Below are positions 17,764-25,652 of a DNA stretch of 64,000 nucleotides, in pieces; within the stretch, counting starts at the first letter, position 1, and each line of letters begins with the position of its first letter. The DNA comes from CAVQGZ01 sp963712175 (GTDB lineage: Bacteria > Actinomycetota > Actinomycetes > Jiangellales > Jiangellaceae). Made by a program: the position numbers and the translations under genes. The stretch lies in contig CAVQGZ010000003.1 of the NCBI GenBank assembly GCA_963712175.1, positions 55,573-119,572 of the forward strand. The letters run 5' to 3'. The notes under the pieces are model-generated. The model saw only the letters and a list, made by a program, of their open reading frames with translations. It was not told where the DNA came from and searched no databases.

Positions 17764-18128
17764 CCGTCCCCTCCTCGCTCCGGGGGAGGCGCCCAGACCC
17801 ACCGATGTTGGAGGCGGACCGGGTCGTTCCATGCCGAGGCGCGATGCCACACGTCGACCCCGCCGGAGAAACGGAGGTCGAGAGCCAGCGGCGATCCCGA
17901 CGCCGTGGACAGTGGGATGCACCACCGACCTTGCCGCCACCACCGACGCGTGTTGTTCCGTGAGGCCACACCAACCCGCTGCCCCACACCCCCCGATGAG
18001 CGCTCACCGCCGCCCGCTCCTGCCCCCCAACCCCCGCCTCTGACTCCCGCGACCGGTCCCGGCACCGGATCGGTCAGACAGCGCATTCACTCCTCTTGCA
18101 CCGGGGGTGCTCGCCGGGTCGCCTCCGG
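17764..18128. other. No recognisable gene
   Basis: About 365 bp following the truncated enoyl reductase. All frames are open mainly because of high GC, and none shows protein-like similarity. Probably debris from the deletion or insertion events that shaped this island. Confidence 0.4.
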
Positions 18129-18169
18129 CTGGCACAGCTGTGCCAGGCGCGCTGGCACACCCCTGGCAC
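18129..18169. repeat. CTGGCAC half-site cluster with 18-bp palindrome
   Basis: CTGGCACAGCTGTGCCAG (18129-18146) is a perfect palindrome. Two more CTGGCAC copies follow at about 18152 and 18163. The same TGGCAC core occurs in the paired repeats at 18330 and 18557 flanking the tRNA-like attachment core. The layout resembles binding sites for an integrase arm domain, excisionase or regulator. Confidence 0.5.
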
Positions 18170-18329
18170 GCCCGACGCTAGCCGCGACGGCGTCACCGGT
18201 GTCCTGGCCTTCCTTCCGGCATGGTGCGGCCCTGCGCCGAGCACTGGGAGTGCATGGGGCTTTCCGTTGTCACGGACTTCGTGCCCAGCGCACCGGCCGC
18301 GCGCGCCCTGCCGCGCCCTGTGGGACTGA

Positions 18330-18351
18330 TGGCACACAAAATGGCACACAA
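18330..18351. repeat. Arm-type repeat, left of attachment core
   Basis: Two TGGCACACA units 12 bp apart, 55 bp left of the tRNA-Thr-derived core. A matching pair lies on the other side at 18557. Confidence 0.55.
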
Positions 18352-18403
18352 CCGCTGAGCCAGAGATGGCGACCTCGGCATCGCCGCAGTTCAGAGGCCT
18401 GTA

Positions 18404-18451
18404 GTCGGAGCCGCCTGTGGGAATCGAACCCACGACCTACGCATTACGAGT
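18404..18451 (-). other. tRNA-Thr(CGU) 3'-half: attachment-site core
   Basis: Read on the minus strand this is the anticodon loop CTCGTAA, 3' anticodon stem, variable loop, T-arm (GGTTCGATTCC within GTGGG/CCCAC) and acceptor 3' strand GGCGGCTCC of a tRNA-Thr(CGU). The 5' half is absent: upstream bases cannot pair with the anticodon stem or supply D-arm and acceptor strands. Tyrosine integrases commonly cross over within the anticodon loop and leave this type of 3'-half duplicate. Repeats on both sides (18330, 18557) make it look like an attP-type arrangement. It is not a functional tRNA. Confidence 0.7.
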
Positions 18452-18556
18452 CGGCACTGGGTGGACTGCATGGGTGCGCCTGGGGTGCATCGGTGCTGGT
18501 CAGCGGCACGTCACCGTCCAGGAACGTCCACCGAAGTCCCCCTCTGTTCATCCTGG

Positions 18557-18576
18557 TGGCACACAATGGCACACAG
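18557..18576. repeat. Arm-type repeat, right of attachment core
   Basis: Two TGGCACACA units 10 bp apart, in the same orientation as the pair at 18330. Confidence 0.55.
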
Positions 18577-18633
18577 AAACGCTCCCAGCGCACGACACCC
18601 TCACCCGGTCGCAGCCACTTGCTGAACGCCGCG

Positions 18634-18984
18634 TCACGGAGCCCGCTCCTCCAGGTCTGGACGCGCGGCACGGATCGCCCCAGCCAGCGCCGGGACATCG
18701 ACCGTGGTGATCGACCAGACCTGGTCGGCGTCCACGCGGTGGTAGTGGTGCGCCAGGAGGATGCGTAGCCGCCGGACGTCGTCCCACGCCGTGCCCACGA
18801 CGGGGGCGCGTCCTTCGGCTGTCATCGCGTTCGCGCTCTCCTCGATCACCTCAAGGAGACGTTCAACCGCCGGCTGCACGGCCTCGTCGTCCCGGAACGC
18901 GTCACGTCCGCGCGCCACGATCCGGCCGAGGCGCTCCGACGCGTCAAGGATGTCGAGCAGCCGCAGGTCGTCTGAACGGCTCAC
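18634..18984 (-). CDS. hepT: HEPN-domain toxin (HepT-like)
   Basis: A 116-residue HEPN (DUF86-type) protein. HepT toxins are ribonucleases or tRNA-targeting enzymes held in check by a paired nucleotidyltransferase (MntA) that modifies them with AMP. The RRLRILLAHHYHRVD segment carries the expected Arg-x4-6-His active site and the Tyr that is the modification site in characterised systems. The start overlaps the MNT stop by 4 nt. Complete, with no sign of decay. It lies just right of the attachment core. Confidence 0.85.
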   Translation of the reverse strand: MSRSDDLRLLDILDASERLGRIVARGRDAFRDDEAVQPAVERLLEVIEESANAMTAEGRAPVVGTAWDDVRRLRILLAHHYHRVDADQVWSITTVDVPALAGAIRAARPDLEERAP

Positions 18985-19277
18985 ACTCGGACTGCCTCGG
19001 CTCGGATGTGCTCGTCACGCGGTTTGAGTCCCCCCTCGGAGACCACATCCACCCGGCGCCCGAGGATGCGTTCGAGCTCATCGCTGAGATGGAGCAGGTC
19101 GAACAGCGAACTCTCCGGCGCGAACCGCACCAGGAGGTCGATGTCACTGGCGTCGGTGTCCTCGCCGCGGGCCGCGGAGCCGAACACCTTGAAGGACACT
19201 CCCCGGTGCCGCTGGACAGCAGACTGGACCTCGTCACGGTGCTCCCGCACGAGGTCCAGGAGACGCCCGGTGGCCAT
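18981..19277 (-). CDS. mntA: Minimal nucleotidyltransferase antitoxin (MntA-like)
   Basis: A 98-residue MNT-fold protein. The GSxxRG motif is FKVFGSAARGED, and the metal-binding pair is SDIDLLVRF. Members transfer AMP to the partner HEPN toxin and so inactivate it. It precedes hepT with a 4-nt overlap, the standard order. Confidence 0.88.
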   Translation of the reverse strand: MATGRLLDLVREHRDEVQSAVQRHRGVSFKVFGSAARGEDTDASDIDLLVRFAPESSLFDLLHLSDELERILGRRVDVVSEGGLKPRDEHIRAEAVRV

Positions 19278-19349
19278 GCCTCGATGGTAGGCGCTGGCTG
19301 GCCACCGGACGCGACACGAGCACCTCGGCCGCGGCTGAGCCAGCGTCTG

Positions 19350-19649
19350 TCAGGGGACCTCGACCAGGCGGCGGACGGTCGGCTGCCCGGACGCCCGCTC
19401 GGCGGCCAGGTCGTAGGCCGACTCTGCATCGCCAGCCACGCCCGGGCGGTGCCGACCCCGGCCTGCCTCCAGCCGGACCGCCAGGTTCGGGCTGACCCGC
19501 GCGTGCTCGTGCACGACCCTGCTCAACGCCACCCGCGAGATCCCCAGCCGCGACGCGGCCTCTCCGACGCCCAGACCCAGGTCGGCCAGCACGTCCTCGC
19601 GCAGGACGGCGCCGGGGTGCACCGGGTTCTTCATCGTCACGATCCTCAT
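19350..19649 (-). CDS. higA: HigA-type XRE antitoxin with compensated frameshift
   Basis: About 99 residues, following higB. The Xre-type HTH is clear (HPGAVLREDVLADLGLGVGE, then AASRLGISRVALSRVVHEHA). The segment after LAVRLEAG (about 19444-19485) reads as an atypical RGRHRPGVAGDAE. The +1 frame there gives the usual GVGTARAWLAMQ, and the original frame resumes with SAYDLAAERASGQPTVRRLV. One extra base and a two-base AG duplication cancel out, so the protein is full length with about 12 altered residues. Start at 19649 or 19634; the stop of higB is directly upstream. It should bind the operator upstream of higB. Confidence 0.8.
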   Translation of the reverse strand: MRIVTMKNPVHPGAVLREDVLADLGLGVGEAASRLGISRVALSRVVHEHARVSPNLAVRLEAGRGRHRPGVAGDAESAYDLAAERASGQPTVRRLVEVP

Positions 19650-19657
19650 CTCCTCCA

Positions 19658-19936
19658 TCAGTGGTAGTCCAGGTAGTCCACGAGTTCCACATCGCCGTCG
19701 GCGAACCGGAACGTCACCCGCCAGTTGCCGTTGACCCAGATCGACCAGTGCCCCGCCAGGCCTCCTTTGAGCGGGTGGGTCCGGAACGACGGGATCGCCA
19801 GGTCGTTCGGGGTCTGGGCGACGTCCAGCGCCGACAGGATGCGTAGCAGCTTGGGCGCGTGGGCTGCTTGCACGCCCGTCGTCGAGCCGTCCCGGTAGAG
19901 CCGCTCCAAGCCCTTGTGCCGGAAGCTGACGATCAC
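19658..19936 (-). CDS. higB: HigB-type RelE-superfamily toxin
   Basis: A 92-residue toxin (MIVSFRHKGLERLYRDGST, APKLLRILSALDVAQ, HPLKGGLAGHWSIWVNGNWR, FRFADGDVELVDYLDYH), typical of HigB/GraT ribosome-dependent mRNases that come first in their operons. The GTG start at 19936 is only a few bases after a TACAGT hexamer, so the message may be leaderless. Intact. Confidence 0.9.
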   Translation of the reverse strand: MIVSFRHKGLERLYRDGSTTGVQAAHAPKLLRILSALDVAQTPNDLAIPSFRTHPLKGGLAGHWSIWVNGNWRVTFRFADGDVELVDYLDYH

Positions 19937-19942
19937 AATCCG

Positions 19943-19977
19943 TACTGTATCGCGTATCGCTACACGATACTAGTATC
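19943..19977 (-). promoter_or_regulatory. higBA operator/promoter
   Basis: Four copies of the half-site GTATC(G) occur: GTATCG at 19947 and 19954, CGATAC at 19965 and GTATC at 19973, giving direct and inverted repeats immediately upstream of higB. On the minus strand TACAGT (about 19942-19947) is a plausible -10. This is the usual place for HigA autorepression. Confidence 0.6.
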
Positions 19978-20190
19978 CCGAGGTGACCGACCGGAGCAGA
20001 ATCCATCGCGCTGAGTCACGACACCGTGACCTCAGCATCCGCGCACTGCGAGGTCGACCGAGGCCTCCTGGGGCGGTTCCTCACCGTCCATCTCCGCAGG
20101 TCAGACGCAGTCGTGAACGATCGTGGACGGCCCTGGACGAGCACGAACTGAAACCAGACCTGAGACCACGACCCTGTCACCCAGCCGCGC

Positions 20191-20463
20191 TCAGACACGT
20201 TCGACCATCTCGCCGTAGCGCTGCTGAGCTGCTTGTGCGGACGTGCCAAGGATCTCCCCGACCTTCGCCCACGACAGACCTGCGGCCCGGGCCGCCACGA
20301 TCGCCTCGACGATCTGCCGCTCCGAGCGCGCCCGGGCCAAGGCGGCACGTCGCAGCAGGTGCTCCTCAACCGACCGCTCGTCAGCCGGCTCGGGCTCGTA
20401 GTCCTCGAACTCGCGGGCCAGCTCATCGGCGTGGTCAAGGATCTCCTGGATAGAACGCGGCAT
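20191..20463 (-). CDS. Small HTH antitoxin paired with BrnT-like toxin
   Basis: A 90-residue protein. The N-terminus is acidic (DHADELAREFEDYEPEPADE). The C-terminus carries a helix-turn-helix (AARAAGLSWAKVGEILGTSA, then QAAQQRYG). It starts 7 bp after the full-length toxin frame ends, with AGGTGA upstream, so it reads as the second gene of a toxin-first TA operon. The family has no firm name that I recall; DNA-binding antitoxin is inferred from size, HTH and neighbour. Confidence 0.65.
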   Translation of the reverse strand: MPRSIQEILDHADELAREFEDYEPEPADERSVEEHLLRRAALARARSERQIVEAIVAARAAGLSWAKVGEILGTSAQAAQQRYGEMVERV

Positions 20464-20469
20464 CTCACA

Positions 20470-20682
20470 TCACCTGACGAACATCGAGCGGGCGGGCATG
20501 GCGTGGACGATTCACTCGATCCCCTCAGCCTCGGTCAGGCCGACCTCCAGCAGCCGGCCACTTCGGTCTCCCCCGATCAGCATGACGAGATCGCCGACCT
20601 CGAACACACGGACCGGGTGACGGTAAGCATGGAGCATGTCCTCGTCCTGGATCCCGTGCTTGCGGGCGCTTGCCAGCACCAC
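20470..20682 (-). pseudogene. BrnT/DUF4258-like toxin with in-frame stop
   Basis: From GTG 20682 the frame reads VVLASARKHGIQDEDMLHAY, then RHPVRVFEVGDLVMLIGGDR, then SGRLLEVGLTEAEGIE, a TGA at 20512-20514, then IVHAMPARSMFVR and a second TGA. The pattern of strand, GGDRSGRLLEVG core and IVHAMPAR end is typical of small BrnT-like toxins of actinobacterial TA operons. The stop removes the last strand and its conserved HAMPAR. Frame is kept through the stop, so a point mutation is the simplest cause. The downstream antitoxin gene is intact. Confidence 0.65.
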
Positions 20683-20697
20683 CGAGTGGCGCTGGGG

Positions 20698-22326
20698 CTA
20701 GCGACGGGGTCGGGGGCTGCGGGGAGTTCTGATGAACGTTGATGCGGCGAACGTGAACACGGTCACGACGAGGGCGGAGTCGAGGGCGCGTTGGTTGGCG
20801 TTGGTCCAGGAGTCCTCCGCGATCCGGTAGATGCCGTCGACGCTGAGTTCGGGGACCTCGGCCTGGACCAGGTCGAGGAGCTGGTCGTCGTCGAGGCGTC
20901 GCTCGGCGTCCTCGAGCTCGATCGCCAGGGCGCGGGCCTGGTCGGGGTCGAGGGTGGCTCCGATCGTGGTGGCGGTGGCGTTGACGTAGAACAGGTAGAA
21001 CGAGGCGAGCATCGCCGTGCCGATGATCGCGGTGCCCAGGGAGGTGCCCAGCTCCTTGCCGGTGTTGTAGACGCCGGTGGCGCTGCCGCGCTCGTGGTCG
21101 GCCACACCGGCCAGGGTGACGTTGGCGACCTGTGACAGCAGCGCGCCGATGCCGATTCCCAGGACCGCGAACGGGCCGATCAGGTCGGCACCGGTGAACG
21201 GGTCAGCCGAGACCGAGCGGTACCACACGAGCCCGGCACCGATGAGGAGGATGCCGAGTTGGATGAGCAGCTTCGGTGGGAGGCGACCACCCCACCTCGG
21301 TACGCCGAGGGCGGCCGCGAGGATGCCCAGCGAGAACGGCAGCAAGGCGATCCCGGCTTCCAGGGCGGTGTACCCGCGGCCGGACTGCAGGAACACGGGG
21401 ATGATGAACAAGAGCCCGGCGATCAGCAGCGACTCCAGCGCATCCGTGGCGATGCCCGCCCGGTAGTTGGCGTCGGCGAACGTCCCGAAGGAGAACAGCG
21501 GCGCCTGGCCGCGTCGGACCCGGCGCAGGCTCCAGTGCACGAACGCCACCAAGATCAGCAGGCCGGTCAGGGCCAGCAGCGGGGTCGGCGAGAACCCGCC
21601 GAGACCAACGGCCTGGCCGGCGATCACGAAGCTCCGGCGCGCCGCCCACCAGCCGTAGTACCCGGCCAGCAGCACGCTGAGCACGATCGCCAGCAGCCCG
21701 CACGCCCACAGCAGCATCCCCACCCAGTCCAGCCGTTGGTCGCGCCGCGCCGGCGCCCCTACGACGTTTCTCATCAGCACCATCACCACGACGACGATCA
21801 CGGCCTCGAAGCCGAACGCCACCCGCCACGACAGGGCGGTGGCCAGGAACCCTCCCACGATCGGCCCGGTGGCGGCCGCGACCGCCTGGAAGCCTCCGAC
21901 GATGCCGAACGCGGCGACCCTGCGCGCACCCTCATACGTGGTGGAGATCATCGCGATCGAGATGGGGATGAGAGCCGCCGCGCCGATGCCCTCCAACAAC
22001 GACCATCCGACGATCAGCACAGCCACGTTCGGTGCCACGGTCGCCGTCAGGGTTCCGACGCCGAACACCATCAGCCCTACGACGTACAGCCGCTTGGAGC
22101 CAACGATGTCGGCCAACCGGCCAGCACCAACCATCAGGGCAGCCATCACCAGCGAGTACAGCGCGACGGCCGACTGCACGGCTGACGTCGTCGTCTCTAG
22201 ATCCGTCACGATGCTCGGAATCGCGACGTTGAGCATCGTGGTGTCCAACGCGACGATGAACATCACCATCGCGATGGGAACCAGCGGACCCCAGCCGGTC
22301 TGGCTCGTCGCCGGCGGACTGGTCAC
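20698..22326 (-). CDS. MFS drug-efflux transporter, DHA2 (EmrB/QacA) family
   Basis: A 542-residue, 14-helix major-facilitator exporter. Motif GRLADIVGSKRLYVVG is the loop 2-3 signature and GPIVGGFLATALSWRVAFG is the antiporter motif C region. It exports toxic cations or drugs using proton exchange. The start is placed at GTG 22326 because the upstream frame is Cys/Arg-rich and unrelated; no strong ribosome site is visible there. No adjacent TetR repressor is present. It is flanked by a TA remnant and an IS110 element, consistent with mobile-island cargo. Confidence 0.85.
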   Translation of the reverse strand: MTSPPATSQTGWGPLVPIAMVMFIVALDTTMLNVAIPSIVTDLETTTSAVQSAVALYSLVMAALMVGAGRLADIVGSKRLYVVGLMVFGVGTLTATVAPNVAVLIVGWSLLEGIGAAALIPISIAMISTTYEGARRVAAFGIVGGFQAVAAATGPIVGGFLATALSWRVAFGFEAVIVVVVMVLMRNVVGAPARRDQRLDWVGMLLWACGLLAIVLSVLLAGYYGWWAARRSFVIAGQAVGLGGFSPTPLLALTGLLILVAFVHWSLRRVRRGQAPLFSFGTFADANYRAGIATDALESLLIAGLLFIIPVFLQSGRGYTALEAGIALLPFSLGILAAALGVPRWGGRLPPKLLIQLGILLIGAGLVWYRSVSADPFTGADLIGPFAVLGIGIGALLSQVANVTLAGVADHERGSATGVYNTGKELGTSLGTAIIGTAMLASFYLFYVNATATTIGATLDPDQARALAIELEDAERRLDDDQLLDLVQAEVPELSVDGIYRIAEDSWTNANQRALDSALVVTVFTFAASTFIRTPRSPRPRR

Positions 22327-22578
22327 AGCCGCGCACTGTAGGTGAGCCACCTGGCAGCCACCGCAACGACGATCAACCGGGCGACGGCACGACCCCCATG
22401 CATCGGGCCACACGCGACCGGCTGCTCCTCAGCAGTCCGCTGCAACGCCCGACCATCGGCACGGTTGGAAACGCCCTGGTTGCGGCATAGGAAGGCGTTG
22501 AGCGTGTCGGTTGCCGCGTGAGGAACGCCCTCCTGATGCGCTGCGGGTTTGGTGTCCCAACGCAGGAGGAGGACGTTC

Positions 22579-23848
22579 ATGGGCAACGGTAGTGGGGTCT
22601 CGCGGGGTGATCGGAACCGCAACGCGCGGCTGGCCCGGTTGCGGGGGCTGGTGCGACCGGAGTACGCGATCGTGGGGATCGATCTGGCCGACCGCAAGCA
22701 GATGGTCGTGGTCACCGATCATGACTCGAAGGTTCTGGCACGGCGCACGTTCCGGTGTGTGGCGTGGGAGCTGGGGGTCGCGTTGGACTGGGCCGCCGAG
22801 CACGCGGCCCTGGCCGGGTTCGGTGGGGTGACGGTGGCGTGCGAGCCGACCGGGCACCGGTGGCGGGTCCTCGGCCAGCTCGCCGCTGATCGGGGGATGC
22901 CGTTCGTGTGTGTGCAGCCGGCGCTGTCGTCGTGGGCACGGCGGACCGAGGACCTCACCACGGACAAGACCGATGAGAAGGACGCGGTGCTCATCGCCCG
23001 GCTGACCGCGCAGCTGCGCTGCTACGCCCCCGAACCGGTGGACGAGACCTGGGGACGGTTGCGGCACCTCGGCGCCCGCCGCGAACGCCTGCTCGCCGAG
23101 CATGTGGCGTGCGTGCAGCAGATCCGCGACCTGCTCGAGTGCGTGTGGCCGGCCGCCCTGACCGCGGCCGGCCACCCGTTCAAGTCCGTGACGTGGGTCG
23201 CCGGCCTGGCGGTGGTGATGGGCCGCGATGGTGGGGACCTGGCCCGCACCCACCGGCTCGGGCCGGCCCGGTTCGAGCGTGCCGTGCGCACCGAGATCCT
23301 CCGCCGCGGCAGGAAACGTCCCTGCCGACGGATCGCCCGCGCCCTGTACGCCCCGCAGGCCAAGCTCGCCGACACCGAGACCCGCATGACCGCCGTCCTC
23401 GACGAGCTCGGCCTCACCACCCTGGTCACCTCGATCCCCGGGCTCTCGCCGGTCGGGGCCGCGGCGATCCTCGCCCAGACCGGGGACCTGCGCCGGTTCA
23501 CCTCCGCCCGGGCGGTGGTCAAGCACGCCGGCCTCGCCCCCCCGCGAACGCATCTCCGGCACGTTCACCGGACGGGCCCGCCTGACCGGCGCCGGACGCC
23601 CCGCCCTACGCGCCGCAGCCTGGCGGGCCGTGTCGGGATGCCTGCACACCAACCGCGTGTACGCCGCCCGATACCGGCACCTCACCACCCGCGACCGCAA
23701 CAGGCTGACCGCGACCCAGGCCCAGACCGTCATCGCCGCCGCCCTGCTGCGCCAGCTCTACGCCGTCGTCGTCTCCGCCCAGCCGTGGGACCCCGAGATC
23801 GCCACCCACGGCACCCGGCAGGCAGCCGTGGAGGTGGTCGCCGCGTAG
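22579..23848 (+). pseudogene. IS110-family transposase, frameshifted in a C7 run
   Basis: About 422 residues when repaired. The N-terminal DEDD (RuvC-like) domain has VGIDLADRKQMVVVTDHDSK, CEPTGHRW and DLTTDKTDEKDAVLIARLTA. The C-terminal Tnp_20 domain has TSIPGLSPVGAAAILAQTGD. After KHAGLAP the frame is lost at a run of seven C (23539-23545). One C fewer restores RERISGTFTGRARLTGAGRP, and the frame continues to LYAVVVSAQPWDPEIATHGT. Start ATG 22579 has AGGAGG upstream. IS110 elements lack clear inverted repeats, so the ends were not placed. Confidence 0.85.
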
Positions 23849-24102
23849 ACAGACGACCACGCGCATCAGCGCAGCCGTCAACGCGTCACCAGCCAGGGAC
23901 CGGGGCGAGCCCACCGCGGCATTGAGAACCCTCGGGTATCTCGTCGGTCATCAGGGGCCGCCCCGGCCCGTCGTCACCACAACCCGATCACACGCTGCCG
24001 AGCACAGCTCCATTACCGCTATGCCGGGACCGACGACGAGCCGGGACACCCCACCCCCAGGCAAGAACTTGACGTACGACACCTCACGCTGATGACCGCG
24101 CA

Positions 24103-24132
24103 TTGCTATGCCACAGTTGTGTGGCGCATAAT
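24103..24132 (+). promoter_or_regulatory. Promoter and palindromic operator of TA pair
   Basis: TTGCTA (24103-24108), 18-base spacer, CATAAT (24127-24132), then GTG start at 24139, so the transcript would be almost leaderless. TATGCCACA (24107-24115) and TGTGGCGCATA (24120-24130) form a near-perfect inverted repeat filling the spacer. An antitoxin bound there would block polymerase. Confidence 0.6.
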
Positions 24133-24138
24133 CGTGGG

Positions 24139-24375
24139 GTGGAGGTGCGGTTCAGCCAGTCCGCTCGCCGGCACCGGATCGGCAAGGCCCGCGCCCTGCA
24201 TGTGATCGAGGGTGCTGACCTGTCACGGGTCAGCGACGAGGAGGCGCCGGATCGTCTGGTGTGGGTCGGCGAGGACGACCGGGGTCTGGAGTTGGAGGTC
24301 GTGGCTTCGGACCTGCCGGACTATCTGCTGGTGATCCATGTGATGCCGACACAGTTGAGGCGGAGGCGGCGATGA
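24139..24375 (+). CDS. Putative toxin of an unnamed TA family
   Basis: A 78-residue basic protein: VEVRFSQSARRHRIGKARAL, then HVIEGADLSRVSDEEAPDRL, then VWVGEDDRGLELEVVASDLP, then DYLLVIHVMPTQLRRRRR. The beta-rich end with HVMP and a central DDRGLELEVV strand recall BrnT/RelE-like small toxins. The partner downstream has a ribbon-helix-helix and overlaps by ATGA. Toxin activity is inferred from this layout. A decayed relative lies at 16449. I know similar actinobacterial proteins only as hypotheticals. Confidence 0.6.
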   Translation: MEVRFSQSARRHRIGKARALHVIEGADLSRVSDEEAPDRLVWVGEDDRGLELEVVASDLPDYLLVIHVMPTQLRRRRR

Positions 24376-24674
24376 GCGCAGCGAAGAAGGCCGGGTACGT
24401 GGTCGGCCCGGACATTGATCTGGACCGCGAGGTGGTGGTGGACCAGCACGGCCGCAGGATCACCGAGCAGCGCGCCCAGCAGCTGGCCGAGGACGCGGTG
24501 CGCACGGTCCGGGCCGGTCGGCCGTCGCTGACCTCGCCGGGGCAGCGGTCCCCGGAGGTCAAGGCGCGGGTGCCGGCGGACCTGCGGGACCGGCTGAGCG
24601 AGGAGGCCCGGCGACGCGGCACCACGACGTCTGAGCTGGTACGTCGGGCGTTGGAGGAGTACCTGGCCTCCTGA
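24372..24674 (+). CDS. Ribbon-helix-helix antitoxin
   Basis: A 100-residue protein. The N-terminal half (AGYVVGPDIDLDREVVVDQH, then GRRITEQRAQQLAEDAVRTV) is the likely toxin-binding part. The C-terminal half is a CopG/Arc-type ribbon-helix-helix (VKARVPADLRDRLSEEARRR, then GTTTSELVRRALEEYLAS). Domain order is the reverse of many RHH antitoxins, which put the DNA-binding part first. The ATG overlaps the toxin stop. It should bind the palindrome at 24107-24130. Confidence 0.7.
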   Translation: MSAAKKAGYVVGPDIDLDREVVVDQHGRRITEQRAQQLAEDAVRTVRAGRPSLTSPGQRSPEVKARVPADLRDRLSEEARRRGTTTSELVRRALEEYLAS

Positions 24675-24685
24675 CCCCGGCGACC

Positions 24686-25607
24686 CTAGGTGCCGGAGGC
24701 CATGAAGGCGGCGAGGAGGTAGTTGGGGTGCCGGTCCAGGTTCTTCCGCGCCCGGTCGTCGCGCATGGTGGTGCGGGGGTCGGCGTGCCGGGCGGCGATC
24801 TGCACGTCGCGCAGGTCCACCCCCGCATCGAGCATGGTGGTCACGAACGTGTGTCGCAGCATGTGCGGGTGCAGCCGAGGCATCCGCATCCCGGAAGCCT
24901 CGGCCAGCCAGTGTAGCCGTCGGGTGGCGGCGTGCCGGTCCATCCGCGACCCACGCCGGGTGCGCAGGATCGGCCCCACCGGACGGGCGTCGACGGCGAG
25001 GTCGATCGCGCGTCCGACCGCCGGGGGCAACGGGACGAGGACGACCTTGCTGCCCTTGCCGACCACGCGCAGCACGCGGTGGCCGTGCTCCTCACCGAGA
25101 TCGGCGACAACGGATCCGCAGGCTTCGAAGACCCGTAGGCCGAGCAGTCCGAGCATCGCCACCAAGGCGAAGTCGTTGCGGTTGGCCGAGTCGCGGGCCG
25201 CTGTGAGCAGCGCTTCGAACTGCAGGTGCGTCAACCCCAGGCGTCGGGGACTCCGGTGGCACGCGGGGGCGGCGCAGATGCTCGGCCGGGGAATGCTCCA
25301 TCACCCCGTCGATGACGCACGTGCGGTAGAACCCGGCCACCACCGACGTGCGCCGCGACACCGTCGACGGCTTGAGTCGTCGGGTCTCCTGCATCCAGCG
25401 CACGAACAGCTCCAGCTGCGGCCGGCTCGCCGCCAGCGGATCCACCCCGCGGTCGGCGCACCAGTCCAGGAAGCCGCGCAGATCCGAGGCCGTGTGGGCG
25501 CGGGACAGTCCGCTGTAGCGGGCCAAGAACGCCGCCACCGCCACCCGGAAACGTTCACCCGAGGTCAGCATCTCGCCGGCCGACGCCGGCACCAGAACAG
25601 TGGTCAT
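24686..25607 (-). pseudogene. Tyrosine site-specific integrase, frameshifted and lacking catalytic Tyr
   Basis: About 306 residues when repaired. The SAM-like N-terminal core-binding domain (LARYSGLSRAHTASDLRGFL, VRWMQETRRLKPSTVSRRTS) is in one frame up to about 25240. An extra G in a GGGG run moves the frame, and the catalytic domain continues as LTHLQFEALLTAARDSANRN. Catalytic residues seen: Arg (LLGLRVFEACG), Lys (VVGKGSKVVL), HxxR (HPHMLRHTFVTTML) and the second His (AARHADPRTT). The nucleophile expected nine residues after that His is Asp (TTMRDDRAR; codon GAC, 24758-24760) instead of Tyr. Both lesions predict an inactive recombinase. It might once have used the attachment core at 18404. 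Confidence 0.8.
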
Positions 25608-25652
25608 CCCCGATGATCAGACCGGTCGGCAATCGCCCGTCCGCTGATCTCC

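Noticed and set aside
18404..18451. A functional tRNA-Thr gene
   Set aside because: No D-arm, 5' acceptor strand or matching anticodon stem is present, so it can only be a 3'-half remnant or attachment core.
17764..18768. Continuation of the flavodoxin/enoyl-reductase frame for 300 more codons
   Set aside because: The frame stays open because of GC content. Similarity ends near 17760, and the frame then runs across the tRNA-derived site and into the opposite strand of the HEPN gene.
20016..20468. Longer alternative frames overlapping the HTH antitoxin
   Set aside because: Arg/Ser-rich shadow frames; the 90-residue frame has a ribosome site, HTH and proper spacing to its partner.
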